Below are positions 12,900 through 24,490 of a stretch of DNA of 64,000 bases, piece by piece. The DNA is from Cynocephalus volans (Eukaryota; Chordata; Mammalia; Dermoptera; Cynocephalidae): contig NC_084463.1 of the NCBI RefSeq assembly GCF_027409185.1, forward strand, positions 41,270,407 to 41,334,406, written 5' to 3'. Below the pieces are notes generated by a model. It saw only the letters and a list, made by a program, of their open reading frames with translations. It was not told the origin of the DNA and made no database searches. Position 1 is the first letter of the stretch. Every line of letters begins with the position of its first letter. The position numbers and the translations under genes are program-made.

Positions 12900-15370
12900 C
12901 AATTTCCAATGAGCATAAAATGTGCTGCCTAGCTGAGAAAATAATTTACAAAAAATGAGATATGTTAATATATGTTTCATTATTGTGTACATGGTAGTTA
13001 AAGATACTGATGCATAATTTTTCCCAAAGAGACTTGTGGATTCAGTGGAGAGGAGGGTAAGAAATGAATCCTCAGGGAACCACAATGATTAGACAGATAT
13101 TAAGAAATATGTGCCCCAAGAAAACATATGGCATGAGGGGCTTTAAAACCGCTATTCGGAAACCAAAATTGACCTCCACCTACAGGGTCAATAGCAGCAG
13201 GGACTACTGTGTGGGAGCTTGGGGGCGCACATGGAGGAGGCATGGGCTGCAGTGAGTGTTGATGACTTCTTCAAGAAAGTGGCTGTGAAGAGCACATCAG
13301 GATGGAGGGGACAGAAGGACAGAAGTGCTGCTCCCTTTCCCCAACTCTTCCCTCATCTCCTTAAGCCACGATCTAAAACTATGAAATAATTGTCACATGT
13401 CCTCTGAATATTTTTCTTTCTTAAATCACTTTAGGGTGTAATTTTTTCACACTGCACTTTTTCCAAAGAATATTTACTCTCTTTAAGAACTTGTTATTAC
13501 AGAACTTTTTATAGAGACTGCTCCAGAGTTGAAAATGTATTGCTGAGCAATTATACGCTGTCACAGATGTATGACTGATAAATTGGTGTCACTTGACAAT
13601 GATATTTTAAAACATATTGCCCCCTGCAACTAAGCGTAGTTATTTATTTAGAACTAGGTTGTTTTGAAAGTTATTTGGAATAGAACCTATTTATTGTGTG
13701 AGGTGGCATAATGGCACTTAATAGCATGAAATACTAGATCCATTTATCTCTCTTGGTATATATTGTTACATTTCATTTTCCATTGAAATACATATGACAG
13801 CAGTTTTGCTGTATTAAAGAGAATTTTATATTTTAATAAACATTTTATTTTTTAATAAATATTATTTTACCTTGAAAGATAATAGGATGTCTTTTAAACT
13901 GGCATGGAGCTTTGCATAATGGCTGCAAATCTGGATGTGGAGTCTAAAAGCCATGTTTCTGGGCATTTGCCCTATACATATCCATGCAAAGCTTCTCTGC
14001 AAATGGCCATTTCATACTCTGGTTTTCAGCAAATGCGTGACCAAGTTGTTAGCTCTAATAATGAGATATTAAATGATCTGCTATCAGAAGTGCATGCTCC
14101 AGTGATGAAACAGAAAGAATAGAAAGTCTGGTTTGATGGTTCGATTGGATTAAATATTGTTTAAATAATTAAGTCAGGCATGGAGGACAGTTCTTTCCCT
14201 TTGTGTCTTTTGACCTTTTAACTTGGATGCTGGGCTGGCTATGTGACAGATCTGAGTTCTATTGTGTGTGAAGACCACCTGCAGAGATCCTCCTGATATG
14301 TCCACCACAGTGTGGGATGTCCCGAGTCCCTGGAACCCAGAGTGCACTTTTGCCAAAACATGGAGACAACATGTGTGGTGATTAGGCTGGCCCCGAGGTA
14401 AGCAAAGACATGAACTGAGAGCAAGACAGAGACAAGAACTGGCAGCATTTCAACCTCTGGATCAAGTCATTCCTGAAGCCTCCTTTTCTTCTGAATCTGT
14501 CCAGTAAAGTGAACTAATTTTGTCTCTTTCTTCTTAAGTGAGTTTTGGTTTCCCTCATTTGTAACCAAAACTTCCTGACACATATAGAAGTGGATTGTTG
14601 CAAATCAGGGATGCTTGCATGGGGAAATGAGCAGAGGTTAAGTGTGTCCTGGCTGGGGGGTGTCAGAGTTTGTGCTATGATAGGAAGACACCTGCCAAAC
14701 CTCACTGGGGCACATGGGTATATATTAAGTAGGTGCAAAAAAAGCTTGGAATCCAGACAAAGGATATATTTTTGCTTATTTTCCCTTTTAGTGAATGCAA
14801 TTAAACTCAGGTCTGGAGTCGAAGACTGGATGTGGCTCGGCAGGCACAGTATTGGGAGCTCCTGACTTAATGGGGGTGCTTCCCAATCCTAACCTATAAA
14901 GGGGGGATATCTATGAAGTGTCCTTCCTAACACCTGCCTCCTGGTCCTCCCACATTGGCCCTTTGGGTTGCCTGTGGCTTCCTGGCAGGTGCCTAAGTTT
15001 CCTGTTTAGTAGCTGTACCCTGGGCTCTCAAAGGTGAGACCTAATGTAGCACCTCCAGCACTTCCAAATGGGATCCCTGTGTCCTGGTCCTGGTGTGTCC
15101 TACTCTATCACAATTCTGCAGGAATACCAACCTACTGGAGAATGTCACAGGGCTATCCCACCAACTTAAACGTGTATAAAACACAGACTACATCCTAGGT
15201 CAACACTGCTATTGCCAGCCATAGAACTGGCTAGAGATTTTAAATAATTGAGAAAAAATAGTCAGTGAAAACAGAAGAAAGAAAAAGAAAAAGCAAATCT
15301 TGGGCAAGTTATGTAGCTCTCTGTTTTTCAGTGTCTTCCTTTCTAGAATGGGTATAATAGCACTGTAACG
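12900..15370. other. Intergenic DNA, no gene supported
   Basis: AT-rich to about 13900, more balanced after. The 72-codon + frame at 13904-14122 (MELCIMAANLDVES...) has an ordinary amino-acid mix but matches nothing I recognise and lacks supporting splice or promoter context; I do not call it a gene. Confidence 0.35.
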
Positions 15371-15374
15371 AGGC

Positions 15375-15838
15375 AGAATATGCCATCCTGAAATATGCCG
15401 CTTTGGCATTAGGATTATTTTTAACTAAGGACAGCTGAAAGGAAGATCCAAGGAAAGCTCTGCCCTCCCTCTGTTTACCTGAAAGCAGGACATAAATTTA
15501 CAAAGGTGTCCCCTCCCCTCTCTACCAGGACAAAAGTTAATGACCTGAGATGACTTTAGATCCTTATCAGCCAGGAGAGGGCAGCAGAGGGACCTACATA
15601 ACAAACTTTACTAACCAGCCTTAGGTTCCCATATATTTGCTTTCCCACAATTTGCCATCCTAGAAACTCAAAGTCCTTTTCCTTTGTCTTGTCACTTCTC
15701 TAAAAGCGTATTGTCCCTTTGCTAAGGGTCTACCTAACTCCATGTTCCAAGCAACTCTTTGAGAAACTCATGTCTGAGCTCACATGCATGAGCACATTTC
15801 ACCCGCTCAGGCACTTCACCTCTGCGCTCATGTATGGG
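15375..15838 (+). repeat. LTR-like remnant (ERVL-type suspected)
   Basis: The block from AATATGCCATCCTGAAATAT to the GAGCACATTTCACCCGCTCAGG region resembles an old retroviral LTR seen widely in mammals, including TTTCCCACAATTT and CTCAAAGTCC motifs and a TGTCCCTTTGCTA stretch. The family is uncertain, and I cannot define the ends or a target duplication. Confidence 0.4.
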
Positions 15839-16282
15839 TCCGTTTCTGTAGCTTATAACAGAATACCTGAAATTGGGTAATTTATACAGAACAGAGTTTT
15901 ATTTGGCTTATGATTCTGGGACAGCTGCATCTGATGTGGACCTCAGGCTGCTTCTGCTCATGGTAGAAATTGGTATTGGCGTTTGGCCAGTACTGGGATT
16001 TGAACCCTTGACCTTGGTGTTACAAGTTGGCACCGTAACCAATCAAGCTAATCAGCCAGCCCACACTTGCTCTCCTTATACAGCCATCAGAACCACCATG
16101 CTCATTACTCCATAAATGGATCAATCCATTCATAAGGGCATAATCCTCACAATCTAATTACTTCTTAGAGGCCCCACCTTTTAATTACCATAATAGGATT
16201 TCCCACCCTCTGAACACTGTCACAGTGGGAATTAAGTTTCTAACACAGGAACTTTTAGAGGGAACATTCGATCCATAGAAGG
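15838..16282 (-). repeat. MaLR LTR (minus strand) split by a SINE
   Basis: Reads as a minus-strand MaLR-type LTR: TAACAGAATACCTGAAATTGG followed by TAATTTATA on the left and CCACCTTTTAATTACCATAA on the right. A tRNA-derived SINE interrupts it at about 15969-16062. It is old and partial. Confidence 0.6.
15969..16062 (-). mobile_element. tRNA-Ile-like SINE monomer, minus strand
   Basis: On the minus strand it begins GGGCTGGCTGATTAGCTTGA and carries AAGGTCAAGGGTTCAAATCC, which are the A- and B-box regions of a tRNA-Ile-like promoter. It is about 94 bp, a single tRNA half, unlike the two-part copies at 44620 and 50669. It sits within an older MaLR LTR. Confidence 0.75.
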
Positions 16283-16329
16283 GACTGATTTTTGTGGCTG
16301 TTGTTGTTTGTTTGTTTGTTTTCAGAGTC

Positions 16330-17030
16330 ATTTTCTTTTTCTCCTCCTCCTTAGCTTTATTGAGGTATAATTGATAAACAAAACTTGTATACATTTAAGG
16401 TGTATAATGTGATGATTGATATACATATACATTGTGAAATCATTACTACAGTCAAGCTGACTAACACAAACATCACCTCACATAGTTACCTTTTCTTGGT
16501 GGTAAAAACAGTAAGATCTACTCTCTTAGCAAATTTCAAGTCACCATGCTGTACATCAGATCTCCAGTATTTATTCATCTTATAAGTGAAGGCTTGTACC
16601 TTTTGACCCACATCTACCATTTCCTCAAACAATTAAAAATAGAAGTACCGTATTATCCAGTGATTCCACTACTGGGCATATATATACAAAGAAACTGAAA
16701 TCGATATGTAGAAGGAATATTTGACCCCTAATGTTTCTTGCAGCATTATTCACAACAGGCAAGACAGGGAAACAACCTAAGTGTCCATCAACAGATGAAT
16801 GGATGAGGAAGTGTGGTAAACATACACACCAGAATGCTACTCAGCCATGAAAAAGAATGAAATCCTGTCATTTGTGGCAACATGGATGAACCTAGAGGAC
16901 ATTATGCTGAGTGAAATTAGCCAGGTACAGAAAGACAAGTATCACATGACCTCACTCATATGTAGACTCTAAAAAAGTCAAACTTATAGAAGCAGAGAGT
17001 AGAATGGTGGTTACCGGAGCTTGTGGGGAT
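16330..17030. mobile_element. L1 3' remnants
   Basis: Two adjoining pieces. About 16345-16610 reads as L1 3' UTR in one orientation (TTATTGAGGTATAATTGATA). About 16620-17030 is + strand L1 3' end (CCACTACTGGGCATATATA; CATCAACAGATGAATGGATG; CAACATGGATGAACCTAGAG). There is no intact frame. Confidence 0.7.
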
Positions 17031-17535
17031 GGGGTGTGGGGGTAGAAATATGTTGGTCACAGGGGACAGATTTGGTTTTGCATCAGCTCTTTTGGTGGGA
17101 AGCTTTGCTGTGAGGGTCTCTATGGAGGAAGGTCAGGCGGTCAGAACCCAGGCCTCTCTGAAACATGGAGTCTCCCTAGACCCACAGATGACCCTGGGAC
17201 TGAGGGTAGGTGACTGGAGTCCTAATTCCTCCCTGTGAGGCCCACCAGGACTTCCACCAGGGTGAAGGGAGTGGGTGAGTTTTCAGAAGCATTGTTTTAG
17301 CTGGGCACTTGGACTGTCCCTCCAGGGAGGGCTGCAGCCACAGGAGAACACAGAGGAGCGAGCACAGAGGCTGAGCTTGGAGGAGGAGGAGCCACAGCAC
17401 AGACCTGAACACACACGCATGCGCACACACACAAACGCACGTGGTGCGTGTGCTTCAGCACCACCTCTGGCTCTTCAGGGCCCCACTCCTGGGGGAGGGC
17501 TCTCCTTCCAGCCCTTTCCTTCCTCACCAGTGTTA
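17031..17535. other. Transition to GC-rich block, no gene supported
   Basis: Composition rises sharply in GC. A CACACGCATGCGCACACACAC purine-pyrimidine run lies at about 17410-17432. Overlapping open frames on both strands are short and compositionally biased. Confidence 0.3.
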
Positions 17536-17755
17536 TGATCTGAATGTTACTGTGCCCTCAAATTGATGGGTTGAAATTCTCACTCTCCACCCCCCAAGGT
17601 GATGGTGTTAAGAGATGGGGTCTTTGGGAGGTGATTAGGTCATATCATAGGGCCCCATGATGGGGTCAGTGCTCTTATAAAAGAGACCTCAGGAGCTCCA
17701 TCACCCCTTTTCCACCACATGAGGACACAGGGCCCTCACCAGAGGTGGGGGTGCC
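17536..17755 (+). repeat. MaLR/MLT1-like LTR fragment
   Basis: Contains the familiar series TTATGATCTGAATGTTACTG, then GGTCTTTGGGAGGTGATTAG and CTCTTATAAAAGAGACC, then an ACATGAGGACACAG block. This order is typical of old mammalian LTRs of the MaLR/MLT type. The downstream end is unclear. Confidence 0.55.
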
Positions 17756-20700
17756 TTCAAGGACATGGAGCCCCCTGGTGCTGGCTCAGGATGGGGAGAA
17801 GCCTGGAGGCTCAGAGCAGCCCCCAGTCCCCAGCTGCTGGAGGTCACTCCCTCCCCTCCTTCCAGCCTCTGGGGCTTGCTCAGGCTTTTCCCTCCTACAG
17901 CCCCAGCCATCCTTCCACACCAGCCAGACCCCTGCCCGGCTGGCCCTTCTCATGGCACCAGCAACCGCCCAGAGGTGCAGGGTATAGGGCACAGAGGGAG
18001 CCTTTCCTCCTCCTTCAGACCTGGGCCTGGAGGGTTGGGGGGCTGCCCCTCATGGGAAAGGCCACAGGACTCCCACCAGGTGGCCCCCTCTGGCTCCTAG
18101 TGAGGCCCCTGTGCTGAGTAAAGCCCTCTCCTCCCTGAGTGGGGCTTGGCCAGCATCCTGTCCACACTGATCCCTGAGCCTGGGACATGGGGTGGGAGGA
18201 GCAGGCAGGGAACAGCCCCTGCTGGGGTGAAGCATATGTGTGCTGTCAGCACCATCTTCCTCACCCCATCCCTCCACCCTGGGCAGGCTGGGTTATCATG
18301 GGATCCCCACTCCCACTTAAAGATGCCACGGAGACCCAGCCAGGCTGAAGGCTGCCAGGAGGGACAGGGTTGGCCAGTGAGGGCAGGACCAAGAAACCCC
18401 ACCGCCACAGGTGTGGCTGGGCAGAGCAGAGCTGACCCGGGGTCCTTCACTTGGCTCCCCACTACTGTCTTCCCACCAGACCCCAGGATGCTCAGTTGCT
18501 GGGTTCCCCTTGGAGGGTAGCCCTGGATCCCCCTGGGTGTTCTAAGTGGGTTCCCCAGGTGGCCCTGGGTCTCATTTGGGGGTGGTCTTGAGTCCCCCTG
18601 AGGGTCCATTATGGGTTCCCCTTGGGGGTGGTCCCATCAGAGTCTCCTGGTTCCCCAGGCTACATCCTGCTCTGATTTCTAGGATGCTGGTCTGAGAAGA
18701 GGTCCGGGCCAGCCCTCATCATTTCTGGGGCACACAGGCATGCTCCTGTCCCTGGCTGTGCCCCCAGCCTCTGTCCTTTGCCCTCCTAGGGCCAAGGCTA
18801 AAGCAAATCCTGGACAGTGACAACCGGGCTATTTTGGAGCTGGGCTCTGGCTGGCCTGGCCAGCACTGGGGTTGGGGTGGAGGTGGACTCAGCCTTCTCC
18901 AGCTGATGGTGTCAGCCAGTTCTTTCATCCCCTTCTAGCCTGAGGACTGGCTGGAGTGTGGGTTGCTGGAGAAACCTGTCGGTCCTGGGTCCCCAAGGGA
19001 GGTGAGACCCAGCAGTCACCCCCCCACCTGTGCCCCTGGTCTGGGAATTGTCCAAAGGCCCCTGTATAGACAGGAAAGGAGGCAGAGGGCCAGGTCAGGT
19101 GGGGGCCATCCTGTGCCCCTAGAGGGCAGTTCCACTGAAGGTCATGGCTCTGGGAACCCAGGGACCTTTGTGTCTGATCAGGCTGTGCAGCAACCTGGGG
19201 TGGGGGCTGGGAGGGTTTCCAGACTCTGCTACACCAGTGACACAGAGCTGGGGCCTCACTTGGAAAAGGAGCCGCCAGCCCAGTCTGGGGCTGGGAGGGG
19301 TGGGGCCAGCACGGGGCACTCCCTGTCCTGCTGGGCTGACCCCTGCTCTGAGGGTGGCCTGGGGTTGGGAGTCCCTGCCCCAGCCCTGCTGAGATAGATG
19401 TCTGCTGACTACTGGGGCTACTTTGGGCCTGCTGGCTCCGTGGAGGGGACAGGACAGCCAGAGGGGCACTGACACCTGGCTCCAGGAAAGAATTTCCCCT
19501 GGAGTGTGGGAAGCCGACAGCCCAGAGGTCTAAGGTGAGGCACAGCCTGGGGACCTGCCCTTGGAAGTCCATTCTGGAAGGGTGAGGGGGTAACAGGCCA
19601 CTGTGGATTCCACCTCCAGGTGATGGGGAGACAGGGAGGGCTGGTGAGGTGGTCTTCGGGCTGCCAGGATCTACAAGCCACCTCCCACTCTGGGCTCATT
19701 GGGGAAAATGGTCCCTTCAAGGACCAGAGAGTGGCAAAATTCTGTAAAAGCGAGGGCTGAGGGGCTATGGGCAGGTTGTGGGCCAGCTGCAGGGGCTACT
19801 GGGCTCCAGAGTGCAACCCAGGTGTGTGTAGGGGGTGGTCCCTGAGCCCCAGGCAGGGCTTGACCAAGGGCCCTGGCATGAGGCCTCCAAGGCGCTGAGG
19901 AACCCAAGAGCAGTCTGTGGGGAGCAGCCTCCCCAGCAGACACCTGAGGCAGGAAGGGGCTTTCCTGGGAGGCTGGGGGCTGAGGTCCTGGCCTCAGTTT
20001 GTTCCTGTTGTGCCCATGAGGTTGCAAGTCTGCAGCCTACAGCCCGAAACATGGCAGGAAGGAAGGGGACCCTGCAGATCCCCGTGCATGAAGGGCTTTC
20101 CTAGGAGCCCCAGAGGCGGCCTTGGGCAGCCCCCTCCTCTCCTGGCCTGTTTTCTCATCTGTACATGGGTGTCAAGGAAGAAAGGCAGCTCCTGAGTCCT
20201 CAAGTGTATATGTTACAAGCCTCTCTCTGGCCTCAGGCCTGCTCCCCTCAGGGTGGGGAGCCCTGACTGGCAGGGGTGCTGTGAGGCTGTCATACCTGGG
20301 TGAGCACCCTCGGATGCCCTGGTCTGCCTCATGGATGGTGGGTTGTGCTGGGCCTGCCGCCAGACAGCAATGCACTTGTGGTAGGAATGCAGGCCCTGGG
20401 CAGGCAACAGGCCCTCAGCATCATCCGTGGGGGCTTATGAGGACCTCATGTTCTCCATCCACTTTTGCCAGGCCAGGGTCAGCCTGTGCACCTGCTGAGA
20501 GCTGGGGTCAGGTCCCCTTCAGCACATGCAGTGACAGGAGTTCCCTGCCCCATCCCTGTCCTGTCCTAGAGAAGCTGCCCCCACACATTCACTCATGTAT
20601 CATCTGCCATAGCCCCCACCTGCTCTGGCCAGGCCAGCTCAGACTGTGGGTGCAGAGGGAGCGGGGAGAGAATGCCTTGTCCTGCTTTTGGGGTGCCCAC

Positions 20701-22440
20701 AGATTGACCTATGATTTTGGGGAGTGCTGGGAAGAGCTCAGAGCTCAGGGTTCCTGGAGGGCTGATGTCAGAGTAGCCCGGGTGATGCCCGTGGAGGTGA
20801 ACCTCCAGAAGGGACTGAAATCAGGCCCTGCCTGGCCCCAGAGCTGCCAGCCCTTGCACGGGTGGGGGTACAGGTTGGGGATAGAGGTGCTGACCACACA
20901 GTGAGTCAGGAGACTGGTCTGGCTCAGCCTCCTTGAAGGAAATTAAGGGGGATTAGGCACCTGAATCAGGCCCGGGAACATTGGCTCGGCTCCTTCCACA
21001 GTGGGCAGCCCAGGCCCAGAGATGGGAGGCTCCAGCCTGAGGGTGGGCCACGTAGGTGCCTCTCAACAGTGAGTTTGTTGTGTGTGCCAGGGGTGCAGGG
21101 AGTTAAAGCTCGTCAGCTATCCTGGTGCCCATGGGGCCCGCTCCTGCCTGCTGTTTTTACAGAAGACCCAGGTCAGGCAGGGCACAGCCTCACCTCACAC
21201 ACCTGCACCAGGGGACGGTGGTTGGTGGGGCTCAGTCTGGGGTGGGCAAAAGCCAGCACCATCTGAGATGACCCATTCATCCAGCCCCACCCTGCAAGGG
21301 GCCCAGCTGGCAGAGTTGTGGCTGGGAACTCGGAGTGAGCAGGCCACTCACAGCCCACAGGTTGGGTCCCACTAGCACCACCCACCTGGTCTCAACCTGG
21401 ACGTCCCCTGTTCTTCCAGGGGATGTCACTGGCCTTGCTAGCTCCAGACCTCAGGAACTTCCAGCTGTTCTCCGCAGCCAAACCACTGACAAGTGTGCTG
21501 CCCTCAACCCTCCCGGCCCTGACCCAGGGTCCAGGCCCTGTGGGGGTACGAGGAGGGCAGGAGTCAGTGCTCACAGCAAAGTGGCAGGGGAGTGGGCTGG
21601 GGGTGCTTGTATTGTTGGGAGGACCCCGTCTTGCTGGGTGGACGGTCTCCATTTCTTCTCTGCTCATTGATGAAGACTGTGCCCTCTGGGGTCAAGAGGA
21701 GGTGGGGATCCTGTGGAACAGGCGAGGCCCACCCTGGCTCAGGGCAGCTGCAGGTGGAACAGACCCCTTGGTGGAGGCTGGAGGGGCTGCATGAGAGGAG
21801 GCAGCAAGAGCCGGCACCCACCATGGGCCTGCCATGCCCAGGCCTGTCGGGGCTCAGCCGGTCTCCCTGTTCCTGTGGGGGACACATAGGCAAATTGAAG
21901 CTTGAAACTCTGGATGGCAGTAGTGCATGGGGCAGGAGACAGGACACCCAAGCAGACAGTGGCGCATGGTGCACCAGGCAGGTCTGGTGAGGAGGTGCAG
22001 CGGAGCAGGCAGCAAAAGGTGCCATTGAGAAGGAGGGCCCGCCTGCTTGCAGAGGGCTCTGTGATGGGGACAGGTGCTCAAGTGGACCTCCAGCTAGGAC
22101 GGTGGGACTCAAGCTGGGGGAAAGGGCAGAGGGACGAGATCACCTATAGGTTAGAAGAGCCCCTTTGAGGTGGGAGTGCCAGAGCCCAGAAAGGGACAGA
22201 CCCTCACTTCTGGACTGTGGTGCCACCGGGCGGTGCTTCCTGTGTTTGTGTGATTGGGGGGTGGGGGGCAGGGGTGGGGGGTGTGTGAGACCAGCTGGGG
22301 AGGAAGGACACTCCGAGGAGTCCACCTTGGGTTAAACTGCTTTCTCCAGCCAGCACCGCATAAGGAAGGAGGCCGGGTGGGGCACAGGCAGGGGGTTGGG
22401 GGGTCGCTGTGCATCCGGGGTCCATCCCCATTGACACTGT
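17756..22440. other. GC-rich non-coding block upstream of the OBSCN-like copy
   Basis: About 4.7 kb of GC-rich sequence. Open frames of 120-260 codons occur on both strands and overlap one another (for example 20122-20904 +, 18925-19572 -), but they are rich in Pro, Gly, Ser and Trp, overlap mutually and show no domain, so they look like a by-product of low stop-codon frequency. A MIR-like CCTCAGTTT / TTTTCTCATCTGTACATGGG pair is visible at 19990-20170. By position this could be upstream sequence of the obscurin-like copy; that is inference. Confidence 0.4.
22255..22292 (+). other. G-rich tract, possible G-quadruplex
   Basis: A run of G6-T-G6 and further G4/G6 blocks within 38 bases satisfies the simple quadruplex pattern of four G-runs with short loops. 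It lies about 200 bp before the first obscurin-like exon. A functional role is not shown. Confidence 0.5.
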
Positions 22441-23276
22441 GACCTCCCCCTCACCGCGGTGCAGGTCCCCACCCCGGCCATCACCACGATCCCTCCCCGC
22501 TCAGCGGCGCCCGGGCTTACTGACCTGGCCCAAGGCCTTCGTGGTGTCAGTGGCCAGGACGCCACGCTGAGCTGCCAGATCGCGGGTAGCCCCACGCTGC
22601 AAGTGACCTGGGAGAAGGACCAGCAGCCGGGAAGCGGGCGCCCTGTTTCTCCTGGGCCAGGACGGCGACCTGTACCGCCTCACCATCCTGGACCTGGCGC
22701 TGGGCCACTTTCCGCTGCTGCCCTGACTCGGTCCAAGGTCGGGAGGCGCCTGGGTGCGTCCGACTTTCCCCGCGTGCGCTGGAGGAGCCTGGCGAGGCGA
22801 GTGCGCTTTGCATCCCTGCGACGGGGCGCGCGAAGGCACCTACCGGGTGTGCACGGAGAACCCGTGGGCTCCGCTAGCGCCACCGCTGCGCTCCTGCTGG
22901 ACGCGGCTGCCAACGCGCTTGGCCTGCCCGGGACCTTCAGGGCAGCGCTCCTGGGGCACATGCAGCAGCAGCTCACGGCCCTGCGCGTCCAGGACGCCCC
23001 GACCTTGCCTCCTGCCACCCGGATATGCACCTGCCAGTTGACGGGCGCAAGCGCGCGCACCTCAGCTGCTACGTGATGGGCGAGCCCAAGCCAGATACAG
23101 TGTGGAAGGACCAGCAGCTGGCGGCCGAGACCGGCGCACTGGTACAGGAGGCTGCAGAGGAGAACTTCGTGCTCAAGATCCTCTTCTGCACGCAGTCGAC
23201 TGGGGCCTCTGGGGCACCTGCACAGCGTCCAACCTCGTGGGCCAGCCCTACAGCTCCGGGCTGGTCATCGTGTGAG

Positions 23277-23885
23277 GTGATCTCCAGGGTGCCAGGCACG
23301 AGGTCCCTGCGCAGCAGTCGCTGCCCAGTGCCGGAGGGTGGGGGCCCCTCCAGCCCCTGCACAAGCCCTAGCGCTGGAGTCGCCTCTCAAGGGCGTTTTA
23401 TGGGTTGTGGAGTCCAGAGTTGAAGGTCTGCATGGCTTTCACCTTTCACGGGTCTCCATTCTTGGTCCGCAAAATGCAAGCGATGTGGGCGATGACCCTA
23501 GGCCTGTCCTATCCTTGTGGTGACCCCCTTCCCCCCACCCTGTTTCCTGCCCTCCGCCTGGAGTCCCCTACTCAGCCTGCCCTGGGCACTCCACTGATCT
23601 GCTCCACTCCGCCCCTGCTCTCTGCCTCCTCCCCACCCCATAACTCCCCAATGCTACCTTCTCAGCTCCCTGCCCTTCCCCAACCACCTCCACCGTCCCA
23701 GTCCCTGCCCCTGCCCCACCCCCTACTCCCCTACCTTCCCCTGCCACCCCCATTCCCCGCCCTCCATTCCCTCTGTCCCTTGTGGACTCACTCCCCGTGC
23801 CCGCCCCCTTCCCACGCCCTCTGCCTCCCCGCAGCCCCCTCCTCCCTCCCCGCCCCGGCATCTCTCACCAGCCTCCTCCCCGCAG
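23277..23885 (+). other. Probable intron with long pyrimidine tract
   Basis: Lies between two obscurin-like exons. It starts with GT and ends with CCTCCTCCCCGCAG. About 23520-23880 is a C/T-rich tract of over 300 bases, unusually long for a polypyrimidine tract. Confidence 0.6.
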
Positions 23886-24029
23886 AGCCCTCAGTGCCCT
23901 TCAAGAAGCGGCTGCAGGACCTGGAGGTGCGGCAGGAGTCGGCCGCGTTCTGGTGCGAGGGGCTGCAGCCCCTCATGGAGGCCGCACTGTACAAGGAGGA
24001 GACGGGGCTGTGGGCGAGCCCCAAAGGTG

Positions 24030-24490
24030 AGTTCACGGGCCCAGGTGGGAGGACACGGAGCAGGGCCATGAGTGGACACAGAGCAGGGTTGTGGGTGAAT
24101 GAGGCTCTGGACCATGAGTGGACCCAGCTCAGGGCCTCGAGTGGACATGACCCGGGGCCTCAAGTGGACATAGCCCAGGGCCATTAAGTGGACCCAGCTT
24201 AAGGCCTCAAGTGGACACAATCCAGGGCCGTGAGTTGACGTGGCCCAGGACCTGAGTGGACAAAGAGCAGGGCTGTGGGTGGATGTGGCTCAGGGCCACA
24301 AGTTGACACAGCTCAGCACCCCGAGTGGATACAGTCCAGGGCCGGAGTTAACATGGCCCAGGGCCTCAGGTGGACACAGCTCAAGGCCTCGAGTGCATAG
24401 AGTGTACATAGTCCAGGGCCCCAAGTGGACATGGTTCGGGTCCTCAAGTGGGCACAGCTCAGGACCTCAAGTGGATGTGGCTCGGGGTCT
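24030..24490 (+). repeat. Degenerate minisatellite, about 27-bp unit
   Basis: A recurring word AAGTGGACACAGCTCAGGGCC (with variants GAGTGGACA, AAGTTGACA, CAGGTGGACA) repeats about every 26-28 bases from about 24050 to 24485, roughly 16 imperfect copies. It occupies the place where the rest of one Ig exon and many following exons of the obscurin-like gene should be, so it sits at or near the deletion junction. Confidence 0.85.

Noticed and set aside
12561..12909. Minus-strand repeat protein frames over the 38-bp repeat
   Set aside because: 38 is not a multiple of three, and the frame continues through microsatellites; chance openness only.
17719..22112. Long open frames in the GC-rich block, including 20122-20904 (+, 260 codons), 18925-19572 (-, 215 codons) and 18097-18609 (-, 170 codons)
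   Set aside because: They overlap frames on both strands, have Pro/Gly/Ser/Trp-biased composition, no domains and no splice or promoter context. High GC alone lowers stop frequency.
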